Part shown: positions 40,972 to 49,676 of the stretch, in pieces | Layout: the number at the start of each line of letters is the position of its first letter | How positions within the stretch are numbered: position 1 is the stretch's first letter | Assembly (NCBI RefSeq): GCF_016862935.1 | Contig: NZ_BONX01000024.1 | Location: 1 to 64,000 of the forward strand | DNA from: Plantactinospora mayteni | GTDB taxonomy: Bacteria; Actinomycetota; Actinomycetes; Mycobacteriales; Micromonosporaceae | Direction of reading: 5' to 3' | Length of the DNA stretch: 64,000 nt | Notes under the pieces: generated by a model | The model's input: only the letters and a program-made list of their open reading frames with translations | Told to the model about the DNA's origin: nothing | Databases searched by the model: none | Made by a program: the position numbers and the translations under genes

Positions 40972-41715
40972 TCAGGCGGCGGGCGGCGCGGCCTCCCGTC
41001 GGGTACGCGCGAACGCCAGCCCGCCCAGCGCCAGGCCGGCGAGACCGGCGACCAGGCCCGCGATCGCCAGGCCCAGCGCGGTCGAGTCCCCGTCGTCCTC
41101 GCTCGACGACGCCGCCGGCTGCTGCGCCACGGCCGAGCCCGAGGGCGACGGTGCGCCCTCCTCGGCCGCCGGAAGCAGCCTCAGCACCGGGGCGGGGTCG
41201 TTCTCCGGCTCGGTACCGTCGGCGGCCGGCGGCTCGATCCAGCGTGCCGTGTTGCCGTCCGAGTAGTGCTGGAGGATCCGGAACACTATCTGCTTGACCT
41301 CGGGCAGCGGCCCCATCGAGACCGGGAACTCCTGGAACTCCCCCGGCTTGATCCCGGCGTTCGTCGACGCCGTCCAGGTGATCTTCGAGACCACCTCGCC
41401 GATCTGGCTGCCGTGCACCTCCACCGGCGGGTTCACCGCGCGCTTCTCGACCGCCGCCGTCCAGCCGGGCACCGGCATGGTGGAGACCGAGGCGAGCGGC
41501 GCGTCCTCGGGGAACGTCACCTCCAGCTTGACGGTCGACGCGGTGTCACTCTCGGTCGGTACCCGGAACGCCACGCGACCGTAACCGCCCTGGTTCGCTT
41601 CCTTCGGGTTCACCGAGACGTGCGCGGACGCCGACGAGGCCAGCCCGAACACGCCGATCACGGCTGCCCCGAGGACGAGGGCGGCAGCGCGCGCCGCCCG
41701 ACGGTGACGGATCAT
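40972..41715 (-). CDS. YcnI-like copper-binding membrane protein
   Basis: A 247-residue DUF1775 protein. Signal peptide LVLGAAVIGVFGLASSASA, then mature N-terminus AHVSVNPKEA whose His is the family's copper ligand; then TVKLEVTFPEDAPLASV, GWTAAVEKRAV and VSKITWTASTN. Pro/Ser-rich linker, a C-terminal span (ALGLAIAGLVAGLAGLALGG) and RTRREA. Exported, membrane-anchored copper chaperone, probably feeding CopC/CopD. ATG with GAGAGG; 11 bp behind the copCD gene. Confidence 0.9.
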   Translation of the reverse strand: MIRHRRAARAAALVLGAAVIGVFGLASSASAHVSVNPKEANQGGYGRVAFRVPTESDTASTVKLEVTFPEDAPLASVSTMPVPGWTAAVEKRAVNPPVEVHGSQIGEVVSKITWTASTNAGIKPGEFQEFPVSMGPLPEVKQIVFRILQHYSDGNTARWIEPPAADGTEPENDPAPVLRLLPAAEEGAPSPSGSAVAQQPAASSSEDDGDSTALGLAIAGLVAGLAGLALGGLAFARTRREAAPPAA

Positions 41716-41726
41716 GATGTACCTCT

Positions 41727-43661
41727 CTAGGTGATGGGCACGGTGCTGGTCACCGTGGCCTGGTCGATGTCTGAAATCCGGACCGTGAAGCTGAGCTGCC
41801 AGTTCCCGGCGGCCGGCAGGCTGATCTCGCCGGTGGCGTGGTTGTCGGTGAGCGGCAGCAGGGGGATCTCGATCGGTTCGACACCCTGGTCCGGCAGCGC
41901 GGCCGTGGCCCGCCACTCGACCACCGGCAGGGGCTTGTTGTCCGGGGTGTACGCGTACAGGTGGACCGAGTTGCTGCCGGTCCCGGCCGGGTCCACCTCG
42001 ACCTGCAACGAGTAGAGCGAGCTGGTCAGCATGGTGGTGTAGTAGCCGGGGGCGCTGGCGTCGCCGTACTCGCCGGCGGTCCGGGCCGGCGGGGTCTGCA
42101 CCAGTACGGCGGAGAGGGCCAGCACGATCGCGGTGATCGCGAGTTCGACCCAGACCGCCCGTCGGATCCGCCGCGCCGAGGCGACCGGCCGGGGCGGGTC
42201 GGCGACGAGTACCGCCGTGGCGGCACCACCGCGTGACGGCGCTCCGGCCGGTTCGTCACGACCACCCGGGCCACCCGGGCCACCCGGCTCGTCCCGCCCG
42301 TCAAGCTCCCGCTCGTCAGGCCCCCGCCCGTCGACCTCTTGCTCGGCGTCCCGCTCGTCCGGGTCGCCGTCGATCCTCCCGCCCGGCTCGGCAACGCCGT
42401 CCGCCCCGTCCGGCCCGTAGTCGTCGGCGAAGAGCCGGCGCCGGACCAACTGCCGGGAGTACGCGGCCACCCCGACGACCGCCGCGAAGAGTACGACCTT
42501 GGCGATGATCAGCCGGCCGTAGGTGGTCGACACCAGCGCCTGCGCCAGGTCCGAGAAGACCCGGGTCAGGTCGGTGGTGCCCGGCGTGCTCAACTCGATC
42601 AGGGCCTGGACGATCCCGGCGAGCAGCAGCGCGGAGACGGCGACGGTCGCCCAGCGGGACCAGACCGGCAGGATCGCGTCGAGTTCCCGGTCGTTCGCGC
42701 GACGCAGCAGGAACCCGCCGAGCATGACCAGTCCACCGAGCCACACCGCCATGCCGGCCAGGTGGACGCTGTCGGCCACGACCGAGACTGCCGGCTGCGG
42801 CGAGGCCGCCGCGTGCCCCGCGATCGGCCAGGTCGCCAGGCCGGCCACCCCGAGCACGGTCAACAGGATCTGGTCGCCCCGACCCGCCCGGCCGCTGATC
42901 AGGGGGCGGATCAGGATCGCCGCCGCGGCCAGGATGCCGAGCCGGACCAGGTGGGCCGCGCCGAAGGTGCTGCCGAGTACGTCACCGAGTGCGCTGCCGC
43001 TGACCGCGAACGGCCCACCACCGTTGGTGTACGGCACCTGGAGCCAGAGCCCGGCGAGGGTGGAGAGCACGATCAGCCCGATGCCGGTCCAGATCAGCCG
43101 GGCCGGGCCGACCCGGTCGAGCCGCCGGGGCCAGAGCAGGCTGAGTACCATCACCGGGCCGATCAGCAGCAGCAGGCCGGCGTAGCCGACGTACTTGAAG
43201 ACCCGTACCGCCACGCCCACCGCCGGGTGGACGTCCTCGGCCCCGCTGTCCGACGGCGGCGTCGACGGTGCACCGACCGAATAGGTGTACGCCCCGGCCA
43301 CCGGATGGTTGTCCGCCGAGACCACCCGGTAGCTGACCAGGTAGGTGCCCTGGGCTCCGGAGGTGTCGACCGGGATGGTGATCACCGCACCGTTGAAGGT
43401 CGGGTCGCCCCGGTCGACGCGGGCACCGTCCGGGCCGAGGACGCGGATCTTGTCCGGCACCTCGCGGACGCTCTCGCTGAAGGTGAGCACCACCTCGGCG
43501 GGCGAGTTGGGCACTACCACGTCGGCGGCCGGACTGCTGCTCACCAGTACCGCGTGCGCGCTGGCCGGGGCGGCCGGGCCGAGCAGCAGGGCGAGGGCGG
43601 CCAGCAGCAGGCCGAGAGTGGCGCCGGCGCGGGCCAACCATCGACGATTCGCAGCAATCAT
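41727..43661 (-). CDS. CopC-CopD fusion copper transport protein (YcnJ-like)
   Basis: A 644-residue fusion. Signal peptide ending PAAPASA, then the CopC domain AHAVLVSSSPAADVVVP with N-terminal copper-binding His and DNHPVAGAYTYSV (second ligand region), then the CopD part with about eight spans (VFKYVGYAGLLLLIGPVMVL, SVHLAGMAVWLGGLVMLGGF). An acidic, Gly-rich cytosolic loop of about 90 residues follows the last CopD span, before one more span and an exported C-terminal domain (YTTMLTSSLYSLQVEVDPAG). The extra C-terminal domain is absent from short YcnJ proteins. Copper import or delivery to cuproenzymes. Operon with ycnI. Confidence 0.9.
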   Translation of the reverse strand: MIAANRRWLARAGATLGLLLAALALLLGPAAPASAHAVLVSSSPAADVVVPNSPAEVVLTFSESVREVPDKIRVLGPDGARVDRGDPTFNGAVITIPVDTSGAQGTYLVSYRVVSADNHPVAGAYTYSVGAPSTPPSDSGAEDVHPAVGVAVRVFKYVGYAGLLLLIGPVMVLSLLWPRRLDRVGPARLIWTGIGLIVLSTLAGLWLQVPYTNGGGPFAVSGSALGDVLGSTFGAAHLVRLGILAAAAILIRPLISGRAGRGDQILLTVLGVAGLATWPIAGHAAASPQPAVSVVADSVHLAGMAVWLGGLVMLGGFLLRRANDRELDAILPVWSRWATVAVSALLLAGIVQALIELSTPGTTDLTRVFSDLAQALVSTTYGRLIIAKVVLFAAVVGVAAYSRQLVRRRLFADDYGPDGADGVAEPGGRIDGDPDERDAEQEVDGRGPDERELDGRDEPGGPGGPGGRDEPAGAPSRGGAATAVLVADPPRPVASARRIRRAVWVELAITAIVLALSAVLVQTPPARTAGEYGDASAPGYYTTMLTSSLYSLQVEVDPAGTGSNSVHLYAYTPDNKPLPVVEWRATAALPDQGVEPIEIPLLPLTDNHATGEISLPAAGNWQLSFTVRISDIDQATVTSTVPIT

Positions 43662-44132
43662 GCCCGATATCGTGGCTGACCACCCCGGCCGCGCGCGACC
43701 TCGGGTCACGCCCGGTCCGCCTCGGTCACACCGACCGCCGTCGTACGCCGACCTACCGCCGTCGTACGCCGAGCGACCGCCACCCGCCGAGCGACCGGCA
43801 ACCATCGACCGGCTGGCAACCGCCGATGGGCCCGCCTGTCGGCGTGGAGATCGTCGACCGGTCGGCGCGCGAGCCCGGCTCCGTCGAAAGCCATAGCCGG
43901 ATAGTCGGCACCGGGACCGGAAAAGTTCCCGGCCCGGCGACACCGATTCCCGGGAACGTCGTGGATCAGCACCGCACCCGGGTACGGCCGGCCGACAGCC
44001 GGGGCGTTCTGCCCGGTAATGCCCACCTACCACCGTAACGTCCACGTACCGTGGGTGAGCGTGATCCCACCCGTACGGCGTCCCGGATGACCAACGCCAC
44101 ACCGGAAACCCTGCCACCGAGCAAGACGACTA
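43662..44132. other. Divergent intergenic region with short repeats
   Basis: About 470 bp between copCD and the MauE-like gene. It contains a 21-bp-period direct repeat of ACCGCCGTCGTACGCCGA (43734-43751, 43755-43772) and, near 44034-44053, a TAACGTCCACG/CCGTGGG partial dyad. No gene seen; promoters for both directions must lie here. Confidence 0.45.
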
Positions 44133-44678
44133 ATGACTGTGACTGAGCGGACCACAGCAAGCACCCCGGCGCCGGGCCACCGCCGCTGGCGGGCCGCCCG
44201 CCCGTGGCTCGGCACGGCCGCCCGACTGGGCCTCGCCGCCGTGTGGCTGGCCGCCGGCGGGTCCAAGGTCGGTGACCTCGCCGCCTCCGGCCGGGCGGTC
44301 AGCGCGTACAAGATCTTCCCGTACGACCTGGCGGTGGTGATCGGCGCGGCGCTGCCGTTCGTGGAGCTGGCCCTCGGGCTGATCCTGCTGGTCGGGCTCG
44401 CCACCCGGCTCGCCGCCGGGATCTCCGCGGCGCTCCTGGTGATCTTCATCGCCGGGATCGCCTCGGCCTGGGCGCGTGGCCTCTCCATCGACTGCGGGTG
44501 CTTCGGCAGCGGTGGCGACCTCGCCGCCGGCCAGGACCCGACGTACGGGACGGAGCTGCTCCGTGACGTGGGCTTCCTGGTGCTCGCCGGCTTCCTGCTG
44601 GTCTGGCCGCGTACCCCGGTCTCGGTGGACGCGGCGTTGGGTCGGGACACCCGCGAGGAGGAGAGCGACGATGAGTGA
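44133..44678 (+). CDS. MauE/DoxX-family membrane protein
   Basis: A 181-residue four-span protein. Seen: LGLAAVWLAAGGSKVGDL in span 1, PFVELALGLILLVGL, and the redox-type motif SIDCGCFGSGGDL near residue 127, shared with MauE-like thiol-redox membrane proteins. Typically partners a thioredoxin-fold protein, and a DsbA-like gene overlaps it (ATGA-type, 8 nt). The pair probably moves reducing or oxidising equivalents across the membrane. ATG at 44133 lacks a strong ribosome-binding site. Confidence 0.88.
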   Translation: MTVTERTTASTPAPGHRRWRAARPWLGTAARLGLAAVWLAAGGSKVGDLAASGRAVSAYKIFPYDLAVVIGAALPFVELALGLILLVGLATRLAAGISAALLVIFIAGIASAWARGLSIDCGCFGSGGDLAAGQDPTYGTELLRDVGFLVLAGFLLVWPRTPVSVDAALGRDTREEESDDE

Positions 44679-45390
44679 CCGGAACCGCAAGGGACAGCGC
44701 CGGCCCGCCCGGGTCGTACGCGAGCAGATGGCCCGGGAGCGGCGCCGCAAGCGCACCCTGTGGACCTCGGTCGGCGCGGTCATCGTGCTGGTCATCGCCG
44801 GTTTGATCGGCTGGGGCGTCTCGGCCAGCCAGGACGCCGGCGACTTCACCCCGCCGGGTGGCTCCAACCCGGAGGGCACCGGCATCGTGCTCGGCTCCGG
44901 CCCGATCAACATCGACGTGTACGAGGACTTCATCTGCCCGATCTGCCGCACCTTCGAGCAGCAGGCCGGCGGTACCCTCGACCAGCTCGTCGCGCAGGGC
45001 AAGGTACGGGTCACCTACCACCCGGTGGCGTTCCTCAACCGCTTCTCCAGCACCGAGTACTCGACCCGGTCGTCCGCCGCCTCCGGATGCGCGGCGCAGA
45101 GCGGCAAGTTCCGGGAGTACGCGAAGGCGCTCTTCGACCGGCAGCCGCCGGAGGGCAGCGCCGGGCTCAGCGACGACCAGCTCGTCGAGGCCGCCACCAG
45201 CATCGGGCTGGCCGGGGACAGTTTCCGCAACTGCGTCCGGGAGAATACCTTCAAGAAGTGGACCGAGCACGTGACCGACGAGGCGGCCCGGGCGGGGGTG
45301 ACCGGCACGCCGACCGTGCTCGTCGCCGGCAAGCAGGTGCAGCCCAGCGCCGAAGCGATCACCGCGGCGGTGGCGGCGGCCGGCGGGTGA
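44671..45390 (+). CDS. DsbA-family membrane-anchored thiol oxidoreductase
   Basis: A 239-residue protein: positively charged N-terminus, one span (VGAVIVLVIAGLIGWGV) and an exported thioredoxin fold with the active site DFICPICRTFEQ near residue 88 (C-P-I-C) and the cis-Pro region GVTGTPTVLVAGK. Two more Cys (SGCAAQSG, NCVREN) could form a structural disulfide. Expected to oxidise or isomerise exported proteins. Encoded between MauE-like and a membrane protein, overlapping both. Confidence 0.92.
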   Translation: MSDRNRKGQRRPARVVREQMARERRRKRTLWTSVGAVIVLVIAGLIGWGVSASQDAGDFTPPGGSNPEGTGIVLGSGPINIDVYEDFICPICRTFEQQAGGTLDQLVAQGKVRVTYHPVAFLNRFSSTEYSTRSSAASGCAAQSGKFREYAKALFDRQPPEGSAGLSDDQLVEAATSIGLAGDSFRNCVRENTFKKWTEHVTDEAARAGVTGTPTVLVAGKQVQPSAEAITAAVAAAGG

Positions 45391-46580
45391 GCCGCGTCAG
45401 CGGTCAGAACGGACTGCTGCGGCGGGTCGGGTCTGTGCTGGTCGTGGGCCTGGTCGGGATGCTCTCGACCGCAGCGCCGGCCGCCGCGCACGCCGGGGAC
45501 ACCCCGGACGGCACCAACTACCGCACCGAGGTCACCGGGGTCACTCCGGCGCTGCCGGGGCTGCGGGTACGGGTGGTGGAGGGCGGGGCCCGGCTCGAAC
45601 TGGAGAACCGGACCGGTCGTACGGTCGAGGTGCTCGGCTACGCCGGGGAGCCGTACCTGGAGATCCGCCCCGACGGCGTCTACGAGAACACCGCCTCCCC
45701 GGCGACGTACCTGAACCGGACCCTCGCCGGGGACACCGCGCTGCCGGCCGGGGCCGACCCGACCCGGCCGCCGTCCTGGCGACGGGTCGACACCGAGCCG
45801 GTGGCCCGCTGGCACGACCAGCGCAGCCGCTGGCTGGAGGCGGCGCCGCCGCCCGAGGTCGCCGCCAGCCCGGACCGGCCGCACCGGGTCCGCGACTGGG
45901 TGGTGCCACTGCGCGACGGGCTACGCCCGCTGGAGCTACGCGGCACGCTGGACTGGCTGCCACCGCCCGACCCGCTGCCCTGGTGGTGCGTCAGCCTGCT
46001 CGGTGCGCTGGCCGTCGGGGCACTGGGGGTGCTGCCCCGGAACTCCCGACCGGGCCACCGGGCCACCGTCGCGCTGGGCATGCTCGCGATCGTCGGCGGG
46101 GTGGCGGCGCTCTGCTTCGCGCTGGCCCGGGGCGCCGACGCCGGGCTCGGCGGCATGCTGCTCGGACTCGTCACGGGGCAGCTCTGGCCGACCCTGACCG
46201 GCGCCGCCGCGCTGGCCGCCGGGGCGTACGCGCTGACCCGCCGAGCGGCCGGCGACTTCGCGCTGGCGCTGGCCGGTACCTGCCTGGCGCTCTTCACCGG
46301 GGTGACCAACGCGGCCGTCTTCCTGCGCTCGGTGGTCCCGGTACCGTGGCCGCCGGAGTGGGCCCGGGTCCTGGTCGCGGTGGTGATCGCGGTCGGCGGT
46401 GGGCTGGCCGTGGCCGGGATACTGCGGCTGCGCGCCACCGGCCGGTCGTCCGACACCGGACCGGCCGGCACCGACGCACGTCGACGGACGGCCCGCCGCT
46501 GGTCGGTGGCCCTGCCGTCGGACGAACCCGACCCCACCACCGACGGACCGCGCACCGACGAGCCAGCGGTCAGCGGTTGA
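45387..46580 (+). CDS. Exported/membrane protein of unknown function
   Basis: A 397-residue protein with signal peptide (VLVVGLVGMLSTAAPAAA) followed by AHAGD, an exported beta-rich domain (LELENRTGRTVEVLGYAGEP; TYLNRTLAGDTALPAGADP) and four to five C-terminal spans (LGALAVGALGVLP, ALAGTCLALFTGVTNAAVFL). No family recognised. The mature His-Ala-Gly-Asp start recalls copper proteins, and the gene follows MauE and DsbA by a 4-nt GTGA overlap, so a role in copper or disulfide chemistry is plausible (inference). Confidence 0.85.
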   Translation: MSRVSGQNGLLRRVGSVLVVGLVGMLSTAAPAAAHAGDTPDGTNYRTEVTGVTPALPGLRVRVVEGGARLELENRTGRTVEVLGYAGEPYLEIRPDGVYENTASPATYLNRTLAGDTALPAGADPTRPPSWRRVDTEPVARWHDQRSRWLEAAPPPEVAASPDRPHRVRDWVVPLRDGLRPLELRGTLDWLPPPDPLPWWCVSLLGALAVGALGVLPRNSRPGHRATVALGMLAIVGGVAALCFALARGADAGLGGMLLGLVTGQLWPTLTGAAALAAGAYALTRRAAGDFALALAGTCLALFTGVTNAAVFLRSVVPVPWPPEWARVLVAVVIAVGGGLAVAGILRLRATGRSSDTGPAGTDARRRTARRWSVALPSDEPDPTTDGPRTDEPAVSG

Positions 46581-46677
46581 CAGTTGACGATTGACGGGTT
46601 CAGCCGTCAACCGGCCAACAGCGGTTGACGGGCTTCGGCCGTCAAGAGGCAGAGCGGTTGACGGGGCTCGGCCGTCG
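46571..46677. repeat. Three imperfect AGCGGTTGACgg...CCGTCAA hairpin units
   Basis: Units near 46571, 46621 and 46653 share GCGGTTGAC(GGG) and end CCGTCAA or CCGTCGA, each able to fold as TTGACGG/CCGTCAA. It lies between two convergent genes, so it may serve as a transcription stop or be a degenerate repeat family. Confidence 0.55.
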
Positions 46678-46707
46678 ACGGGGTAGCCAGCCGGCGGGTT
46701 GGGCGAC

Positions 46708-47508
46708 TCAGCCGTTGGCGGTGAGCTGCCGGGCGGCCATCGCCGGGTCGAAGCCGTACGGCAGCTCCAGGCGGTGCCGGGCGAGCAGGTCGGCGTCGGC
46801 GAGGATCTCGGCGGTCGCCCCGTCCGCGACGATCCGACCGGTGTCCAGGATCACCGACCGGTCACAGAGTTCCAGCGCGTACGGCAGGTCGTGGGTGACC
46901 ATCAGCAGGGTCACCGGGAGCCCGCGCAGGATCCCGGCCAGTTCGCGGCGGGCGGCCGGGTCGAGGTTGGAGGAGGGCTCGTCCAGGACGAGGATCTCCG
47001 GCCGCATGGCCAGTACGGTCGCCACCGCCACCCGGCGACGCTGCCCGAAGGAGAGGTGCTGGGGCGCCCGGTCCCGGTGCTCGGCCATCCCCACCGCGTC
47101 CAGCGCCTCGGCCACCCGCTCGGCCAGTTCGGTGCCGCGCAGGCCGAGGTTTGCCGGGCCGAACGCCACGTCCTCGGCGACGGTGGGCAGGAACAACTGG
47201 TCGTCGGGGTCCTGGAAGACGATGCCGACCCGGCGGCGGATCTCGGCCAGGGTGGCCCGGTCCCGGTCCACGGTCAGCCCGCCGACGGTGACCGTGCCGG
47301 CACCACCGGCGAGGATCCCGTTCAGGTGCAGTACCAGGGTGGTCTTGCCTGCGCCGTTCGGGCCGAGCAGGGCGACCCGCTCGCCGCGCGGCACGGTCAG
47401 GTCGACGCCGCGCAGCGCGACCTGCCCGTCGGGATAGCTGAACTGCACGCCGCGTACGTCCAGGGACGGGGCGTCGGCGGCGGGAGCGGTGTGCACGTAC
47501 CCGATCAT
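46708..47508 (-). CDS. cbiO: Cobalt/nickel ECF-type ABC ATPase (CbiO)
   Basis: A 266-residue ATP-binding subunit. Walker A LLGPNGAGKTTL near residue 48, Q-loop VFQDPDDQLF, signature LSFGQRRRVAVA (LSGGQ variant), Walker B ILVLDEPSSNLDP and H-loop VTHDLPYAL. Full length for the family. Powers metal uptake with CbiQ, CbiN and CbiM. ATG overlaps the cbiQ stop (ATGA). Confidence 0.94.
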   Translation of the reverse strand: MIGYVHTAPAADAPSLDVRGVQFSYPDGQVALRGVDLTVPRGERVALLGPNGAGKTTLVLHLNGILAGGAGTVTVGGLTVDRDRATLAEIRRRVGIVFQDPDDQLFLPTVAEDVAFGPANLGLRGTELAERVAEALDAVGMAEHRDRAPQHLSFGQRRRVAVATVLAMRPEILVLDEPSSNLDPAARRELAGILRGLPVTLLMVTHDLPYALELCDRSVILDTGRIVADGATAEILADADLLARHRLELPYGFDPAMAARQLTANG

Positions 47509-48275
47509 CCCAGCACGACCGCGGCGGCGGCGATGCCGGTCGCGGCGAGCGGCACCGTCGCGGCCACCAGCCAGTGCCGGGTGGTGGCCGCACCCGTGGC
47601 CAGCCAGGCCCCCGGCATCCGCCCCTGGTAGCCCCGGGAGACCATCGCCAGATAGACCCGCTCGCCCCGCTCGTAGGCGCGCAGGAAGAGCGCGCCCACC
47701 CCGGCGGCGAAGCCGCGCAACTGCCACAGGAAGCGGGGATCGTCGCCCCGGGAGATCCGGGCGACCCGCATCCGCCGCGCCTCGCCGACGAGTACGTCGA
47801 GGTAGCGCAGCATGAAGGTGGCGATCTGGGTGAGGATCTGCGGGCAGTGCAGCCGGTCCAGCCCGAGGATCAGGTCCCGCATGGTGGTGGTACCGGCGAG
47901 CAGCAGCGAGGCCAGCACCCCGAGGGTGCCCTTGGCCAGGATGTTCCAGCCGCCGTAGAGCCCGTCGACGGAGAGTTCCAGCCCCAGCCAGCTCACCCGC
48001 TCGCCGGTGCCGAGGAACGGCAGCGCGAACGCGAAGACCACGAACGGCAGCTCGATCAGCGACCGGCTGGCCAGCCAGGCCAGCCCGACCCGGGAGACCG
48101 CCGCCACCAGCAGCACCAGCAGCAGGTAGCCACCGAACGCCCAGAACGCGTCCCGGGGGGTCGCGACCACGGCGAGGGTGAAGACCACCATCGCCGCGAT
48201 CTTGACCTCGGGGGGCAGCCGGTGCACCGCCGACGTCCGGTCCCGGTAGAGCACGTGCGCGTGCCCGGCTCCCAT
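47505..48275 (-). CDS. cbiQ: ECF transporter transmembrane subunit CbiQ
   Basis: A 256-residue membrane protein with five to six spans (VKIAAMVVFTLAVVATP, AFGGYLLLVLLVAAVSRVGL). The two Arg-containing coupling segments are visible: EARRMRVARISRGDD and LAMVSRGYQGR. Full length. Couples CbiO ATP hydrolysis to transport by CbiM/CbiN. Confidence 0.93.
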   Translation of the reverse strand: MGAGHAHVLYRDRTSAVHRLPPEVKIAAMVVFTLAVVATPRDAFWAFGGYLLLVLLVAAVSRVGLAWLASRSLIELPFVVFAFALPFLGTGERVSWLGLELSVDGLYGGWNILAKGTLGVLASLLLAGTTTMRDLILGLDRLHCPQILTQIATFMLRYLDVLVGEARRMRVARISRGDDPRFLWQLRGFAAGVGALFLRAYERGERVYLAMVSRGYQGRMPGAWLATGAATTRHWLVAATVPLAATGIAAAAVVLG

Positions 48276-48286
48276 CTCCGACGCTC

Positions 48287-48820
48287 CTACTCGGTGCCGT
48301 CGCTACCGGTCCGACCGGCCGACGTCGCGGTCGACGCGTCGCCGCCGCGCGGCGCGGGCGTACCCGGGCCACTGCCGTCGGTCCGCGCCGGTCCGACCCT
48401 GGTCCCGACGGCCTCCGCCGAGCCGGCCGCTTCCGCCGAACCGGGGGCTTGGGCCGAGCCGGGGATCGGGCGGCGGCGGGTCAGCCAGAACAGGCCGCCG
48501 CCGACGGCGAAGGTGATCAGCACGCCGAGCACCCCGGAGAGCCCGGTGGAGAGGAACGCGTTGTCGACGCCCCGGATCCCGTAGTCGGCCAGCGGCGAGT
48601 CGGCCAACTCGTGGTCCTTGGCCTGCTGTGCCGGGCAGCTTCCACCGGTGATGTTGTCGTCGGCGTCGAAGGTGCAACCCTCGCGCAGCGACGAGTCCAG
48701 GCCGTCCGGGTGCGCCGAGGCGAAGTTGCTGACCACTCCGGCGAGGAGCAGCGCGACCAGTAGGCCGCCGAGGACGAACGCGCCGGAGCGCTTCGAGATC
48801 CGGGTTCCTCCGGTCGTCAT
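48287..48820 (-). CDS. cbiN: PDGLE-domain (CbiN-like) transport subunit
   Basis: A 177-residue protein with two spans and, between them, SAHPDGLDSSLREG, the PDGLE-domain mark, then the loop DNITGGSCPAQQ with two Cys (one also upstream at REGC). The usual CbiN is about 100 residues; the excess is a Gly/Ala/Ser-rich C-terminal tail. It stabilises CbiM and loads the metal. Stop of cbiM overlaps its ATG. Confidence 0.88.
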   Translation of the reverse strand: MTTGGTRISKRSGAFVLGGLLVALLLAGVVSNFASAHPDGLDSSLREGCTFDADDNITGGSCPAQQAKDHELADSPLADYGIRGVDNAFLSTGLSGVLGVLITFAVGGGLFWLTRRRPIPGSAQAPGSAEAAGSAEAVGTRVGPARTDGSGPGTPAPRGGDASTATSAGRTGSDGTE

Positions 48821-49536
48821 CGGGCACCTCCGGTCACCGGCAGTTGGTGGGCGGTCGGGAGCGGACGCAGCGAGCGCAGCGCGTAGACCAGGTCGGGCCG
48901 GACCTTCGCCACGGTGACCACGGTGCTCGCGGTGATCAGACCCTCGCCGACCCCGATCAGCAGGTGCACCCCGGCCATCGTGCCGGCCAGCCCGCCGAGG
49001 CTGCTGCCGACGTCGGTGGTGCCGCCGAGCCAGTACTGGAGGACGAAGCCCTGCGAGGCGACCAGCACGCTGAGTACCGAGGCGACGAACGCGGTGGCGG
49101 CCAGCCCGGTCACCGTACGGGGCAGGATGCGCAGCAGGAGCGCGACCAGCAGGTACGCGACCGCGACACCGAGCAGCGCCATGTTGGTGATGTTGAGGCC
49201 GAGCATCGCCACCCCGCCGTCACCGAAGATCAGCGACTGCACGATCAGCACCACCGCGACACAGAGCGCCCCGACCCAGGGTCCGACCAGGACCGCGGCG
49301 AGTGCCCCGCCGAGCAGGTGGCCGCTGACCGCGCCGGTGAAGATCGGGAAGTTGAGCATCTGGACGGCGAAGATGAACGCGGCGACCAGCCCGGCCATCG
49401 GGGCGAGCCGGTCGTCCAGGTCCTGCCGACCGCGGAACACGCACAGCGCGAGCGCTGCCAGGGCCAACGCCCCGAACGCCGCCGCCACGGGACCGTTGAT
49501 GATCCCGTTCGAGATGTGCATTGCCAGGTTGTCCAC
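48817..49536 (-). CDS. cbiM: Cobalt/nickel-binding permease subunit CbiM
   Basis: A 239-residue membrane protein. MHISNGIINGPVA near the N-terminus holds the family's metal-binding His (Met-His) motif; here it is preceded by MDNLA. Also FAVQMLNFPIFTGAVSGHLLG (second conserved His) and GVHLLIGVGEGLITA. GTG start after GGAGGT. It is the substrate-specific component; Ni versus Co cannot be read from the protein, but a Nur-type operator upstream argues for nickel. Confidence 0.92.
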   Translation of the reverse strand: MDNLAMHISNGIINGPVAAAFGALALAALALCVFRGRQDLDDRLAPMAGLVAAFIFAVQMLNFPIFTGAVSGHLLGGALAAVLVGPWVGALCVAVVLIVQSLIFGDGGVAMLGLNITNMALLGVAVAYLLVALLLRILPRTVTGLAATAFVASVLSVLVASQGFVLQYWLGGTTDVGSSLGGLAGTMAGVHLLIGVGEGLITASTVVTVAKVRPDLVYALRSLRPLPTAHQLPVTGGAR

Positions 49537-49607
49537 GCCACCTCCCGAAAATGCCGGCGCGGGATCCGCCCCGCCGGCCGGCTCAGCCTAGGAGCCGAGC
49601 ATCGTTA

Positions 49608-49624
49608 TTGCCAAGAGTTTGCAA
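49608..49624. promoter_or_regulatory. Candidate Nur (nickel uptake regulator) box
   Basis: TTGCCA-AGAGT-TTGCAA matches, with one weak position pair, the reported Streptomyces Nur box (tTGCaa-N5-ttGCAA; from memory) at exact spacing. It lies 72 bp upstream of cbiM in the divergent region. Confidence 0.6.
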
Positions 49625-49663
49625 GAGCTGTAGACCAACCGCAATCTCCGGTCCACCTGGCGA

Positions 49664-49669
49664 TAGGGT
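49664..49669 (+). promoter_or_regulatory. -10 box of leaderless bcp transcript
   Basis: TAGGGT with 7 nt to the ATG of the peroxiredoxin gene and no ribosome-binding site between. Confidence 0.5.
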
Positions 49670-49676
49670 CGTGGTC

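Noticed and set aside
49537-49676. Cobalamin riboswitch upstream of cbiM
   Set aside because: The 140-bp region is too short and lacks a B12-box-like conserved block; the Nur-like dyad explains control better.
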